A DNA stretch of 64,000 bases, taken from the NCBI GenBank assembly GCA_021904315.1, contig CM038916.1, positions 1,612,001 through 1,676,000 on the forward strand. The letters are read 5' to 3'. The notes under the pieces are model-generated. The model saw only the letters and a program-made list of their open reading frames with translations. It was not told where the DNA came from and ran no database searches. Position numbers and translations under genes: made by a program. Numbering within the stretch: position 1 is the stretch's first letter; every line of letters starts with the position of its first letter. Positions 53,901-64,000 of this stretch are shown in pieces. The stretch is from Sphagnum magellanicum. Its lineage: Eukaryota; Streptophyta; Sphagnopsida; Sphagnales; Sphagnaceae.

Positions 53901-56630
53901 ATATCCATAGGTTCAAATAAGCCCATTCACATGGCAAGGAACAAACTGTGAATTCACAAATTTGATCACAAGCACAAATGTGTCATGTCCAAAATATGGA
54001 CATCCACAAATCAAAAGATGCAATAATTGTAATACAACCATCCAAAGCAAGGAGAATATGATTCTCCATTGTCTTTGCCACCAACTTAGGAATAACGGTT
54101 TCCACGATTTGCTTTTTATTTCAAAAGATCACACAAGGATTTCATTTGCCACATGTACATCAAACACCTTAGCTAATGGTTTTCCATTATTGAAATTGGC
54201 ATGTAGCCTTTTGTAACATGCAATGCTAAGTTTTCAACAAATTTCTTTTGGGCCACATCTTTTAGCTTGTAAAGAACATAAGCACCATAGTGCTTAGCAA
54301 TTGCTCCATAACCAAGACCAAATTTGATTTCTCCTAATCACATTTTTCCATAAAACTTGCACATTTATTACCTTCAACTTAACCCAAACATCTACAAGCT
54401 TTGAAGGGTAAAAGCACAATGTGCTATACTAAAATGGATGTCACAAACATTGTTTTTTCAAGAAATGAAATTTAATATAATGCTACATGATAATTGGATT
54501 GAATATTTCATGTTTTGGACTCAAATATGTATGGTAATTTATATATGTAATGGAATGTATAAAACATTTTTGTAATTAAAATTAGTTGCATAGTGTTTTT
54601 GGACTTTAAAAACAACAAATGTGTCACGTCATAAATTATGTGGACTTTTTTCACTAGAAATAAATTATTTTCTAAATTTCAAACACATGAATTGATCAAA
54701 CATAGCATATATGGCATGTGAAAATCGAAATTCAAGAAAAATTATTTTATTTTATATTCATGTGTGCTATGAATTGAAATATCTTTAAAAGTCAATAATG
54801 GACATAAAAATGAAGAATTGGAAAAAATTATTTATGAACAATACATATGTATTATGAATATGAAGAATGGTGTGATATTGTGAATTTGGGAAACAATAAT
54901 GGCACATAACACATTGCATGGAATGAGCAATTCTAGGAATTAAAAAACTACCATTGTTCAACACAAAAATTGCCAAGGAAGAGATAACTTGTTATATGGA
55001 ATCCAAAATTTATGGTTCGACTAAAGTCGAATATGCACCATGTGCCAAGAAGCATCTATGAATCTTGGCTCCAAAGTGCTTTAAGTTAAACTTGGTGCAT
55101 TAAAAAGATGAGACAAAATTGTTTCCCTTCATTAGTTGAACAAAACTTGTAATGTTGAAGAGTCATCCATGCACCTTCATAAGGTCCATTTGAAAATTGT
55201 CTAAAATATATATATTGAAAGCAAAAGTGAATTTTTTTTTTAACCATATGAAAATCAAACCTCTTTAATCTTCACACCTAATGTAACCCAAAAGTCCTAT
55301 TATCTTTTTAAGGTTATGTTGTGAATGGGGAAGTGTTTGTTGTTGTCTAAGCGCCAAAAACTACTTGCTACTTTGTTTTTTTATCATTCATAGGAGTGCC
55401 CTATGATTTGTAGGTGTTTCTTTGACAATGGCTTTGGTTTTATGAAGGTGCAATAACTTAGAGATTAATATGGTGTTGTTTTGTTTTTCTTTTGTGTGGA
55501 TATGGATGATGCCAATGATGGAACAAGGTAGGAAATGGACAAAAATAAGAGGTGGTGTTTTACCAAAGCCAAGCACAAATCTTCCATTATTGTTTTCGTT
55601 ACTCCAACAAATTGTAGTTGTTTTGAATGGTTGTTTTGTTAATAGGAAGAATGCCCAAGATTTGTGTTTTAATATTTCTAACCATCTCTCTCCTAGAATT
55701 CTGATGTGTAAGAGATGTGGTGAACAAGTTACTAGACACAATAGAGTCAATAAAATCATTCGATGGAAATGATGAATGGCTTTAGGGGACCATTTGGCTA
55801 ATTTGTTTGTGGTTCCATTTTGTTTAGCTTCAATATGCATGATCTATGTTTTGCATTGTTGTACATGGGGGGGGGTGCATAATGTATGTTTGCCGAGGAA
55901 TGAATTTGTAGTTTTGAAGTTCAATAAGTAATCTTCTAGAGAAAGCAAGGTGTTTGCTTGTTTATACCATCTCCAAGTTGTGTTCAATGTTGTTTGTTAT
56001 CATGGTTTTGGGGGGCAAAATGGGTTGTCTTTTGGAGTATGTGGGGTTGTTTGTTCAAGTGGTCACACTGGAGGATCATGATAGCCTAAAGGAGGGGAGG
56101 TCTTGAGTGGGTTGATCCATGGAATGCTTATAGTTAACAAAAGTATTTAGTTAGATGTGGGCATAATTATATGAGTAGCCATGGTGTGGGTAATTTTTGT
56201 AATTATATGACTCTTGTGTGTCTCAATCCAAAAACATTATGTTGTTGATGTTTAAAATATTTAATAGTTTCTTGTATTGCACACATGAACCGTGGTGATG
56301 GTGGTGAACACCAACATCTTTTTTTTTAAAGATGCGTTTTTTATGTTGGCACAAGGGTGATGCTCGTGTGTGTCACACACATGTCATAACTAGCAGCGAA
56401 TGCTAACATGCTGCCCTTTGCGTGCCCAAATTTTCTCCTAACAATTGCCCAACTAACATCCAATTTTTTAAAGATATAAAATGATTTCAAAAATTAATGT
56501 TTCATGGGGGTATATGTTATTTTTTCAAAATTCCAAGCAACAAGAAATATTTGAGATATTTTGAAAATATTTTATTTTTATAGTGGAATGCTGAAAATTA
56601 TCAATAGGAGAATATTTGCACCATAGGTAC
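50991..56630. other. AT-rich region, no gene recognised
   Basis: A less AT-rich stretch at 51000-51480 has an open frame of 96 codons (50967-51257) without a domain. Frames at 55470-55772 (plus) and 55388-55840 (minus) overlap each other; neither resembles a known protein. A Cys-containing frame at 53962-54216 (CPKYGHPQIKRCNNC) could be a relic of a zinc-binding domain but is too short to name. Confidence 0.4.
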
Positions 56631-57585
56631 AAAATATTGGAAATCTTTGTTCTTTATTTGAATAAAATGAACAATTTTTTTTTCAAAAAAATTGGTTCTT
56701 TTAGTGTTAATCTAAAAAAATAAATTTCAAAAAATTTAGAAAACTTCACTACCTAAAGTTTTGAAAGCACTTGATTGAAAATAAAAACATTTGCCAAAAT
56801 CATCCCTCAATTTTTTTTTAAATGCAATTTTTTGGTCCAATCCTTGCTTTCATTTTTGGGGGTTGTTTTTTTTTTATAGTTTTCTTTGGACTACTAAGGT
56901 TACAACTTAGGGTTTACCCCTATAAAATGGTGGCTTATTGGAATTTATTGTTTAAATATCAAGAATGAAATTTGATGAAAATGAGGATTATGACATTAAT
57001 TGAAAGTTAAAAAAATTAGTGAATGATTAAGAAGTTAATTTGAAATTAAAAAGTCTAAGTGCCATTTTAGAATTTAGTTAAAGCATGTTTTTTGAAGTTT
57101 TTGATTTTTTAATTGGTTTGGAAAATATTGAAAATCTTTGGTCTTTATTTGAATAAAATTAAACCCAAATTTTTTTGGGGACAATTGGTTCTTTTAATGT
57201 TGATCTGAAAAAATAAATTTCAAAAAATTTAGAAAACTTCACTACCTAAAGTTTTGAAACCACCAAATTGAAAGTAAAAATGCTTGACAAAATCATCACT
57301 TAATTTTTTTCAAATGCATTTTCTTTTTTCAATCCTTGCTTTCATTTTTTAAACTTTTTTTTCTTTTAATTTTCTTTGGTCTATTAGGATTATAAATTAC
57401 CCCTATAAAATGACAGCTTATTGAAACTTATTGTCAATGAAATTTGATGAAAATGAGGATTACAAAATTAATTGAGGGTTAAAAATTAGTGGATGATCAA
57501 GAAGTTAATTTGAGGTTAAAAAGTCTAGGTTAAGAATTTAGTTAAAGCGATATTTTTTTGAAGTTTCGAAAATTTTAATCGTTTT
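56631..57585 (+). repeat. Tandem duplication, two ~490-bp units
   Basis: Units are 56631-57121 and 57122-57585. Shared blocks include AAATTTCAAAAAATTTAGAA, CTTCACTACCTAAAGTTTTG, CCCCTATAAAATG and TTTGATGAAAATGAGGATTA, in the same order. The second unit has small deletions. Confidence 0.85.
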
Positions 57586-58559
57586 GTTAATAAGTGAGGT
57601 AAAAAAGAAAAAAAATGAGAAAAAGAAAGGAAAAGTAAGGGCAAGAGGGTAAGGAAAGATTTGAGGGGCAAAGGGGAGGATTTCGGGCAGGGCAAAGGTA
57701 TGGGAGAGGGAGTGGTGGATGAGCTCCGCTAGAGAAGGCAAAGTAAAAAATTTTGTTTTCATGGTTCACCAGCAAAGAGGACTTATGCCGATGATTTGCG
57801 CCATGGGTCTTGACGAAAGTGAAGGCATACACCTTCATGTGTGCAAGCCTTCTATATGCCCTCCTTTGTAGGTTACAGTAGATTTCTCTTGAAAGGAATT
57901 AAGCCACCATCTATTTGAATGATTTGTTCTATCCAAACCCATCACTCAAATCACACAAAACGATGCTCCCTCTAGTAAACTTTCTCGAAGCTCAAACAAG
58001 TGCATTAGGTTAGGGTTAGATGATAAATTATAACCGACCTAGATGCTTCGTTGTGTGTGACATCAAAATCTAGTAGGATATAGATTTTCATAAATCGTAT
58101 ACTAGACCAGTAGGGTCTTCCTTGGGTATTACTAAATCCCATACCAGGTGGGTCCGCTTCTTTACCGGTTCTTGGTATTTTTTATAGCAGGCAGGTCAGG
58201 TATTTATAACTGGACCAGTACCCTTGCTGATAACCAGCTAGTAACTTAGAATTAAGTCGCAAGACTCAGTAAATTGGATTTAAAGCTCCAGAAGTAGCTA
58301 AGGGGAAGCAAATGATCTAATCCAAAATTAATTAAATTTAAGGTAAATATCATAACATGGACCTCAGGTATTTTACACTTTTGTTTAACAAAACGAAAAA
58401 AAGAAAGGAAAAAAAAATCAAAACTCTTCATGCACACGCCGTGAAAGAGGGAGAAAACGAGAGAAGAGAGCACACGAAAGCGAAGATAAGATACCTGCGG
58501 AACACACAACTCGCGAAGGTATAAGCAACCCAGGACCATTCACAATGCGTAAGTAAGTG
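57586..58559. other. Upstream region of the triple-kinase gene
   Basis: It is AT-rich at first, then more GC-rich from about 57640 and again near 58060-58250. Minus-strand frames here (57538-57838, 58252-58539) are low-complexity. Promoter elements cannot be assigned confidently. Confidence 0.35.
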
Positions 58560-58705
58560 GGCAGAGTTTGCAGAGTTCAAATCAGATCGCAGATCAGCCT
58601 AGTAGCTTGTAGCAGGAGTAGTACAGGAATGAAAAATCCTCTCATGTTCGAGTTCGAGTGTTGTAGGAATCCATTGATTGTTCTCTATTGTTCTCTCGTT
58701 CCACT
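58560..58705 (+). promoter_or_regulatory. Conserved 5' leader of the triple-kinase gene
   Basis: GCAGAGTTTGCAGAGTTCAA, TAGCAGGAGTAG, GTTCGAGTGTTGT and TGTTCTCTCGTTCCAC occur in the same order as in the leader of the 18.9-kb copy. The upstream inverted repeat of that copy is absent here. Confidence 0.5.
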
Positions 58706-61700
58706 ATGACGTCGTGTTTCTCTTGGGTTGGGATGGTTTTCAAGGGTTGTATGGAGACTCTGGATCTGTGGGCGAGGACTTTAGGTTTGCAACGTGTACA
58801 GCTCGGGTTTGGCCTCAGTAGTATAGACTCCTCTGTTGCGGAAACTCTGTTTAAGGAATGCCAAGATGTGGCGATGACTGTCAGTTTACGATGTGAGCAG
58901 GTCAGGTTTAACAACTCCTTGTGTAGTCTCCTTGCAACCACATACTCAAGCTCCCTCCGCCGCGACTTTGATTTCAGAAAAACGCATGAGTGCGAAATCA
59001 TTTTGGCGGAATTGAAGCGTGTACTGTTGTGTGGTGAGATGCTGGTGGCGCAGTGGGCCGACGAGAATTGGTGGAAGTCGATGGTGAACTCATCTGATTC
59101 CGCTTCAATCCAGGAAAGGGTCCTCCTCCATCTTAATGAGTTACTTTTTTGCGTCGAGGAATTGAACCTGATTGCTAGCGAGAGTGTACCGCCTGACGAC
59201 ACATTCTTCAAATCAGACGTCCTTAATTTGTTAACACCAGATGTGGAGGCCGCCTCTCGAAGGGACATTGAGAGCTTGCTCAGAACCATAGAAGGCTACA
59301 CGAGAACGTCAGTTCTCCAAGGAGATGCCATGAAGCTTGCAGAATACGTGCTCGACAAATTCAGGGCAGCTAATTCTAATCATGGACGTCTAGAATATGA
59401 TGATGTACAACTTGGAGACTTTCTTGGGAATGGATCATTTGGATCAGTGTTCAAATGTCAATTCCTTGGAATGATGGCGGCTGTCAAGGTTTTCAGAACC
59501 TCGAGCCGCTGGACGGCCAAGGCAGCGGAGAATGAGGCAAATCTACAAGCGAGGTTGCGACACCCAAATGTGGTTCAATTCATAGGGTATGCAGTCAAGG
59601 GAAGCCAACATATAATCGTTTCAGAGCTCATGACCATGGACCTCTGGCGGTACTTAGATGAGAAGTACTCAGATGAGAACAGGTTAGGTCACACAGGACC
59701 TCCTCTTCCACTGCTTCTAGCTATCGATATAATGCTACAGATAGCGGAAGCCATGAAATACTTGCATCACAGTGGGGTGATGCACCGGGATCTCTGTGCA
59801 AAGAACGTTCTCATAAATGTTGTGGAGAGTAAGGACTCAAGCATTTTGCCATCTCTGCAAGTAAAGATCACAGATTTTGGGTCCTCAAAGTTGAACCTGC
59901 ACAACTCTAGGTTCACCTCAATGCAAATAGGTACAACTGTGTGGAGAGCACCAGAAGTATTTGAAGATGAGCAGAACACAGAGAAATACACAAAAGCAGC
60001 AGATGTCTATAGTTTTGCGATGGTTTTCTTTCAGGTCCTCGCTGGGGAGATGCCATTCAAAAACATACAAAGACACAAGGTTCTTTCCAGGATTCGTCAT
60101 GGGGAGAGGCCCACATTACCATCTGAGGACTATTGTCCTGCATACCTAGCTGCATTCATAAAGAAGTGTTGGGCCACAAGGGCTGCAGACCGTCCTAAGT
60201 TTCCTGAAATCTGCCAAATGCTGTGGAAGTGCAAGGGTATGATTCTGAGACATTCCCATCCTCATCCCTCCCCTCAAAACTCTGAACCTCAAAAATTCAG
60301 AAATGATGGTGGTTACAACAGAAGCATACTTGCAATGGTCAACATTAAAAATTTGTTTCAAGCTCATGGAACAATGATGGCTAAGATGAGTGGGAGGGGC
60401 TTCAGGTCAACAAATTCTGATCGTGGGCATCTCCACTTGATCGCATTTGATGATGTGCATAGAGGAAAGGAGTGCCTTGGGAATGGATCATTTGGATCAG
60501 TGTTCAAATGCCAATGTCGTGGAGAGATTGCCGCTGTCAAAATTTTCCTTACCTCAAATATCACTGAGGTCAAGGCAGTGGAGAATGAAGTAAATCTGCT
60601 AGCAAGGTTGCAACATCCAAATGTGGTCAGATTCATAGGGTATGCATTCAAGGGAAGGGAGCATTTCATTGTTGCAGAGCTCATGAGCATGGACTTGCGG
60701 AGGTACTTAGAAGAGAATGTTCATGAAGGTCAATCTAGCCCTCCACTTTCACTGCTTCTAGCTGTTGATATAATGCTACAGCTAGCAGAGGCCATGAAAT
60801 ACTTGCATGAGAGTGGGGTGATGCACCGTGATCTCAAGTCAAATGATGTTCTTGTAAATGTCATTGAGACTGAGGACTCACACCTTTTGTCATCTGTCCA
60901 AGTTAAGGTTGCAGACTTTGGCATGTCAAAGTTGAACATGAACAACTCTATGTTCACCACAATGCAAGTGGGTAAAGCACAGTGGAGAGCACCAGAGGTA
61001 TTTGAAGATGAGCAGAACACAGAGAAATACACAAAAGCAGCAGATGTCTATAGTTTTGCGATGGTTTTCTTTGAGGTCCTCACTGGAGAGATTCCATTTG
61101 CCAAGATACGACCATATCAGATATTTCTTAGGGTTCGATTTGGGGATAGGCCAACTTTACCGCCCGAGGATTCTTGTCCTGGGCACCTATCTGCATTCAT
61201 AAAGGAGTGTTGGGCCACACAGCCCAAAGACCGTCCTAAGTTTCCAGAAATCTGCCAGATGTTGCAGGAGTGCAAGGGTATGATTCTGAGCCATTCCTCT
61301 CCTCATCCCTCCCTGCAAAACTCTGAGCCTCAAAAACACAGAAACGATGGTGATTACACCAGAAGCATTCTGGCAACGGACAACAGTGAAAATTTGTTCC
61401 AAGGAAGTGGAAGGATGGTTGACGTAAGTGGGGGGCGTTTCAAGGCAACAAATCCTGATCATGGACTTCTCCACTTGATAGAATATGAGGATGTTTGCAT
61501 TGGAAAGGAGTGTCTTGGCATTGGAGCATTTGGAGTAGTTTTCAAATGTACGTTCCATGGAGAGATGGCAGCTGCCCAGATTATGCTTACCTCAAACATC
61601 CCTGAGGTTGAGGTGGTGGAGAATGAAGTAAACATACGAGCAAGGTTGCAACACCCAAATGTGGTTCAATTCATAGGGTATGCAATCAAGGGAAGCCAGC

Positions 61701-62362
61701 ATGTCATTGTTATGGAGCTCATGAGCAAGGACCTACGCGCTTACTTACATGAGAATGTTCATGATGGTCAGACCATACCTCAACTTGTAGCTGTTGATAT
61801 AATGCTACAGCTCGCAGAGGCCATGACATACTTGCATGAGAGTGGGGTGATGCACCGCGATCTAAATCCAGAGAATGTTCTTGTAAATGTCCCAGAGACT
61901 GAGGACTTGCACCTTTTGTCATCTGTGCAAGCTAAGATCACAGGCTTTGGCATGTCAAAGTTGAACCTGAACAACTCTAGGTTCACCACAAGGCAAGTGG
62001 GTAAAGCTCAGTGGAGAGCACCGGAGGTATTTGAAGATGAGCAGAACACAGAGAAATACACGAAGGCAGCAGATGTGTATAGTTTTGCGATGGTTTTCTT
62101 TGAAGTCCTCACTGGGGAGGTGCCATTTGCCAACATACCAAAAAATCAGATTCTTCCAAGGATTCGTGATGGGGAGAGGCCAACTTTACCACCTGAGGAC
62201 TGTTGTGCTGCACACCTATCTGCAGTCATAAAGAAGTGTTGGGCCACGAGGGCTGAAGACCGCCCCAAGTTTGTTGAGATCTGCCAGATGTTGGTTAGTT
62301 GCAAGGATTTGATTTTGAGCCATTCAAGTACTAATCCCTCCTCCCAAAGCTCCAAATCTTGA
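58706..62362 (+). CDS. Triple tandem kinase protein (kinase-kinase-pseudokinase) with N-terminal helical-looking region
   Basis: An uninterrupted 1,218-residue frame. I start at 58706 (MTSCFSWVG) because this segment is conserved in the two other copies; an in-frame ATG at 58688 is not. Residues 1 to about 233 are helix-prone with ENWW near 120. Three TKL-like kinase domains follow, at about 234-508, 585-860 and 931-1200, joined by Ser/Pro-rich linkers of about 75 residues that resemble each other. Domain 1: GNGSFG at 241, Lys 261, HRDLCAKN at 360, DFG at 390. Domain 2: GNGSFG at 592, Lys 612, HRDLKSND at 707 (Asp where Asn is usual), DFG at 737. Domain 3: GIGAFG at 938, Gln 958 instead of Lys, HRD at 1050, GFG at 1080 instead of DFG, so a pseudokinase. 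No signal peptide or membrane helix is clear; a cytosolic signalling protein is likely. The ENWW region recalls the DUF1221/HeLo-like N-terminus of plant MLKL kinases (inference). Substrate and partners are unknown. Confidence 0.9.
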   Translation: MTSCFSWVGMVFKGCMETLDLWARTLGLQRVQLGFGLSSIDSSVAETLFKECQDVAMTVSLRCEQVRFNNSLCSLLATTYSSSLRRDFDFRKTHECEIILAELKRVLLCGEMLVAQWADENWWKSMVNSSDSASIQERVLLHLNELLFCVEELNLIASESVPPDDTFFKSDVLNLLTPDVEAASRRDIESLLRTIEGYTRTSVLQGDAMKLAEYVLDKFRAANSNHGRLEYDDVQLGDFLGNGSFGSVFKCQFLGMMAAVKVFRTSSRWTAKAAENEANLQARLRHPNVVQFIGYAVKGSQHIIVSELMTMDLWRYLDEKYSDENRLGHTGPPLPLLLAIDIMLQIAEAMKYLHHSGVMHRDLCAKNVLINVVESKDSSILPSLQVKITDFGSSKLNLHNSRFTSMQIGTTVWRAPEVFEDEQNTEKYTKAADVYSFAMVFFQVLAGEMPFKNIQRHKVLSRIRHGERPTLPSEDYCPAYLAAFIKKCWATRAADRPKFPEICQMLWKCKGMILRHSHPHPSPQNSEPQKFRNDGGYNRSILAMVNIKNLFQAHGTMMAKMSGRGFRSTNSDRGHLHLIAFDDVHRGKECLGNGSFGSVFKCQCRGEIAAVKIFLTSNITEVKAVENEVNLLARLQHPNVVRFIGYAFKGREHFIVAELMSMDLRRYLEENVHEGQSSPPLSLLLAVDIMLQLAEAMKYLHESGVMHRDLKSNDVLVNVIETEDSHLLSSVQVKVADFGMSKLNMNNSMFTTMQVGKAQWRAPEVFEDEQNTEKYTKAADVYSFAMVFFEVLTGEIPFAKIRPYQIFLRVRFGDRPTLPPEDSCPGHLSAFIKECWATQPKDRPKFPEICQMLQECKGMILSHSSPHPSLQNSEPQKHRNDGDYTRSILATDNSENLFQGSGRMVDVSGGRFKATNPDHGLLHLIEYEDVCIGKECLGIGAFGVVFKCTFHGEMAAAQIMLTSNIPEVEVVENEVNIRARLQHPNVVQFIGYAIKGSQHVIVMELMSKDLRAYLHENVHDGQTIPQLVAVDIMLQLAEAMTYLHESGVMHRDLNPENVLVNVPETEDLHLLSSVQAKITGFGMSKLNLNNSRFTTRQVGKAQWRAPEVFEDEQNTEKYTKAADVYSFAMVFFEVLTGEVPFANIPKNQILPRIRDGERPTLPPEDCCAAHLSAVIKKCWATRAEDRPKFVEICQMLVSCKDLILSHSSTNPSSQSSKS

Positions 62363-63206
62363 AAATGTACCAAAGATGGTGAATTGTCTGTTTTTATCAT
62401 TTGCTTCAATTAAGAGGTTGAGGAGAATGCAGCTGTATAGTGCATACACTAGAAAATAAATTTAGGGTGGTTTACATCAATCTTGCACTAGAATTAGTTG
62501 GAAGGTTAACTTTCAATGGATCCCATTTTGTCCTTTTTCCTTTCCTTGATGTAAAATATAGAACATTTGTGGAATGCTGGCTTGAGCAACACTGGCTCTC
62601 TAGGGTTGGGTGATCTCCTGTGCTGTTTCACTTTCTAGAAATCATAATTGATCTCTAGGGTTGAGTGATCTCCTATTTTTGTTTCCTTGTTGAGATATAA
62701 AGGGTTGAAACTTTTGAGGTGTGTCTGTGCAGCTATTTGATTCTTTGTGTGTGGCACAGCTAGTTGCCAACTAATGTTTTTTGTGCTTGACTTGGGCTTC
62801 TCTGACCTGAAATCGTTGTGGTAGGCTTCTTCTTCAGTGTCAGGAATTCTTGCCTCAACTTGTACCCATCAGCAAAACACAAAATGACCAGAATGAACTC
62901 CATTTCTTAACACGGTACTGGTTCTTAAGGGGAATGAAGCCTACATACTTACATGTTAACAATAAGTACTATGAAGTTTTCTTTGCTAGAGTGGAAAGAT
63001 GTTGCAAGGATCATTCTTGCCCAGTTTTGCTCTAATGAAAACTGTGGAAAGTTGTTGCAAGATACAATATCGCACAATAATTTTGCTCTTCTATGAAAAA
63101 ATAGGTATGGTGAGTGGAAAGTTTCATTGCAACAAGCAGATTAGACTATTGTTATATGAATTCAGATTGCAAGTGAATTATGAAGTGTGAACGATGGATA
63201 CATAGA
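62363..63206 (+). other. 3' flank of the triple-kinase gene
   Basis: It contains probable 3' UTR. The stretch 62650-62800 (AGGGTTGAGTGATCTCC, GTTGAAACTTTTGAGGTGTG) matches 20985-21110 behind the first kinase copy. Two similar AGGGTTG-GTGATCTCCT blocks lie near 62600 and 62656. No gene was recognised. Confidence 0.5.
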
Positions 63207-63427
63207 ACTCATCTGCCACATGTATGTGCTGAATAAATGTGTGGTAAATGTCAAGACAAACTACAAGTTTGTGCCAACACTGAAACAGAGGTGTAAGATA
63301 TCAGGCTCATTGAGTTCTATCACATGTATTTGCTCAATAGACATGCGGTGCAGCCAGGTGAATACCAAGATAACATACAAGTCCATGTGAACACACAAAA
63401 AGAAGTGCAAGAACTCAGGCTCACAGA
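63207..63427 (+). repeat. Tandem duplication, two ~110-bp units upstream of the kinase relic
   Basis: Units are about 63207-63313 and 63314-63427. Shared landmarks are CACATGTAT(G/T)TGCT, ACATACAAGT/AACTACAAGT, GTGCAAGA/GTGTAAGA and a terminal TCAGGCTCA. Confidence 0.6.
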
Positions 63428-63618
63428 TACACAATGCGCATGTGGGCAGAGTTTGCCGTGTTCAAATAGGCAATCATGTAGGCCAATCTGGTTGTCATGC
63501 AGTAGAAGTAGCAAGGTTTCAAAGTGTGGTAGAGAGGGAAATCAGATATGTGCTCTAGCATTCTCTCACCACACAGTGAGTAGCATCAAAGTTTCGTTTG
63601 GACATTCCTCACTAAGCT
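63428..63618 (+). promoter_or_regulatory. Leader-like region of the kinase relic
   Basis: GTTTGCCGTGTTCAAAT and CTCTAGCATTCTCTCAC correspond to blocks in the leaders of the other two copies, with extra bases inserted before the ATG. Confidence 0.45.
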
Positions 63619-64000
63619 GTGACATCATGTTTCTCTTGGGTCAGCTTCATTTTGACATTTGATTGCCACATGGAGTATCTGGATCTGTTTGCAGGTACTT
63701 TTGGTTTGCAAGGCAGTGTTGGCCGCAGAAATACATGCCACAAATGGACTGCCAAGAACTGGTGGAGGTCCGTAATTGTCCCATCTGATTGTGTGTTAAT
63801 TGTGAAGAGCAGTTGCTTTCAACCTGAAAGAGTTTCTTGTTTGCATCAAGGTGTTGAAGCTGATTGTTAGCAATGGTGTAATGCCAGACAAGAGGCCACT
63901 TGCTATCAATGGTACAAAGCCAGGCAAAGAATGTTCTTGTAACTGTTGTGGAGAGTAAGAATTCACACACTTCAGATGGTCACAAAGCTGAACCCCGGAC
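63619..64000 (+). pseudogene. Deleted relic of the kinase family, continues past the window
   Basis: The start MTSCFSWV and the block MEYLDLFAGTFGLQ match the N-termini of the two other copies. About 80 residues are then missing before KNWWRSV. A frameshift follows: the homology to LKEFRLCVK lies in another frame around 63826-63850. Near 63920 the sequence jumps straight to the catalytic-loop region (KNVLVTVVESK), so most of the N-lobe is deleted. The gene cannot encode a kinase as it stands. The homology reaches the end of the window, and the 3' part is unseen. Confidence 0.8.

Noticed and set aside
53962..54216. Zinc-binding or replication-protein-A-like domain
   Set aside because: The Cys spacing is suggestive, but the frame is short, isolated and lacks supporting motifs.
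58642..59289. 215-codon minus-strand frame at the start of the triple-kinase gene
   Set aside because: It is antisense to a strongly conserved coding region; similar antisense frames occur over the other kinase copies (18923-19471), as expected from codon bias.
61960..62231. Other-frame plus-strand proteins beginning MKMSRTQRNT within the kinase domains
   Set aside because: They are shadows of the conserved FEDEQNTEKYTKAADVYSF segment, repeated because the kinase domain itself is repeated.

Overview
The window is nuclear DNA of a land plant. A spliced ethanolamine-phosphate cytidylyltransferase gene with plant-type introns, a legume-type lectin, plant TKL-type kinases, a Ty3/gypsy element primed by initiator tRNA-Met and CACTA transposons all point that way. 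Long AT-rich gene-poor stretches and the intronless kinase genes would suit a non-seed plant (moss, liverwort, lycophyte or fern), but I cannot fix the species from the sequence.

Layout. 1-523: 3' end of a lectin-domain gene. 3947-6853: a complete nine-exon ethanolamine-phosphate cytidylyltransferase (PECT/ECT) gene. 6854-18300: gene-poor AT-rich DNA with a telomere-like TTTAGGG-rich patch and a CACTA-like element (15631-17441). 18315-20512: a kinase gene copy broken by a one-base frameshift, preceded by a striking inverted plus direct duplication of its own upstream region. 20513-26127: mostly unassigned, with one 192-bp hairpin. 26128-34189: a nearly full-length Ty3/gypsy retrotransposon with similar LTRs but several internal stops. 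34195-42186: a nest of older elements: a decayed gag gene, a CACTA element carrying a 13-bp minisatellite, and a solo LTR. 42187-58500: AT-rich, gene-poor DNA with dispersed, inverted and tandem duplications. 58706-62362: an intact 1,218-aa protein with an N-terminal helical-looking region and three consecutive kinase domains. 63619-64000: a deleted relic of the same kinase family, running off the window.

The most interesting biology is the kinase cluster. Three copies at about 18.9, 58.7 and 63.6 kb share 5' leader sequence, an N-terminal region and kinase sequence; two also share 3' flanks. The intact copy is a kinase-kinase-pseudokinase chain. Its third domain lacks the ATP-binding lysine (Gln instead) and the DFG aspartate (GFG), and its second has Asp in place of the catalytic-loop Asn. 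Tandem kinase-pseudokinase proteins are known immune receptors in cereals, so an innate-immunity or cell-death signalling role is a reasonable but unproven inference. The upstream hairpin of the 18.9-kb copy could, if transcribed, make small RNAs matching the promoter or leader region.
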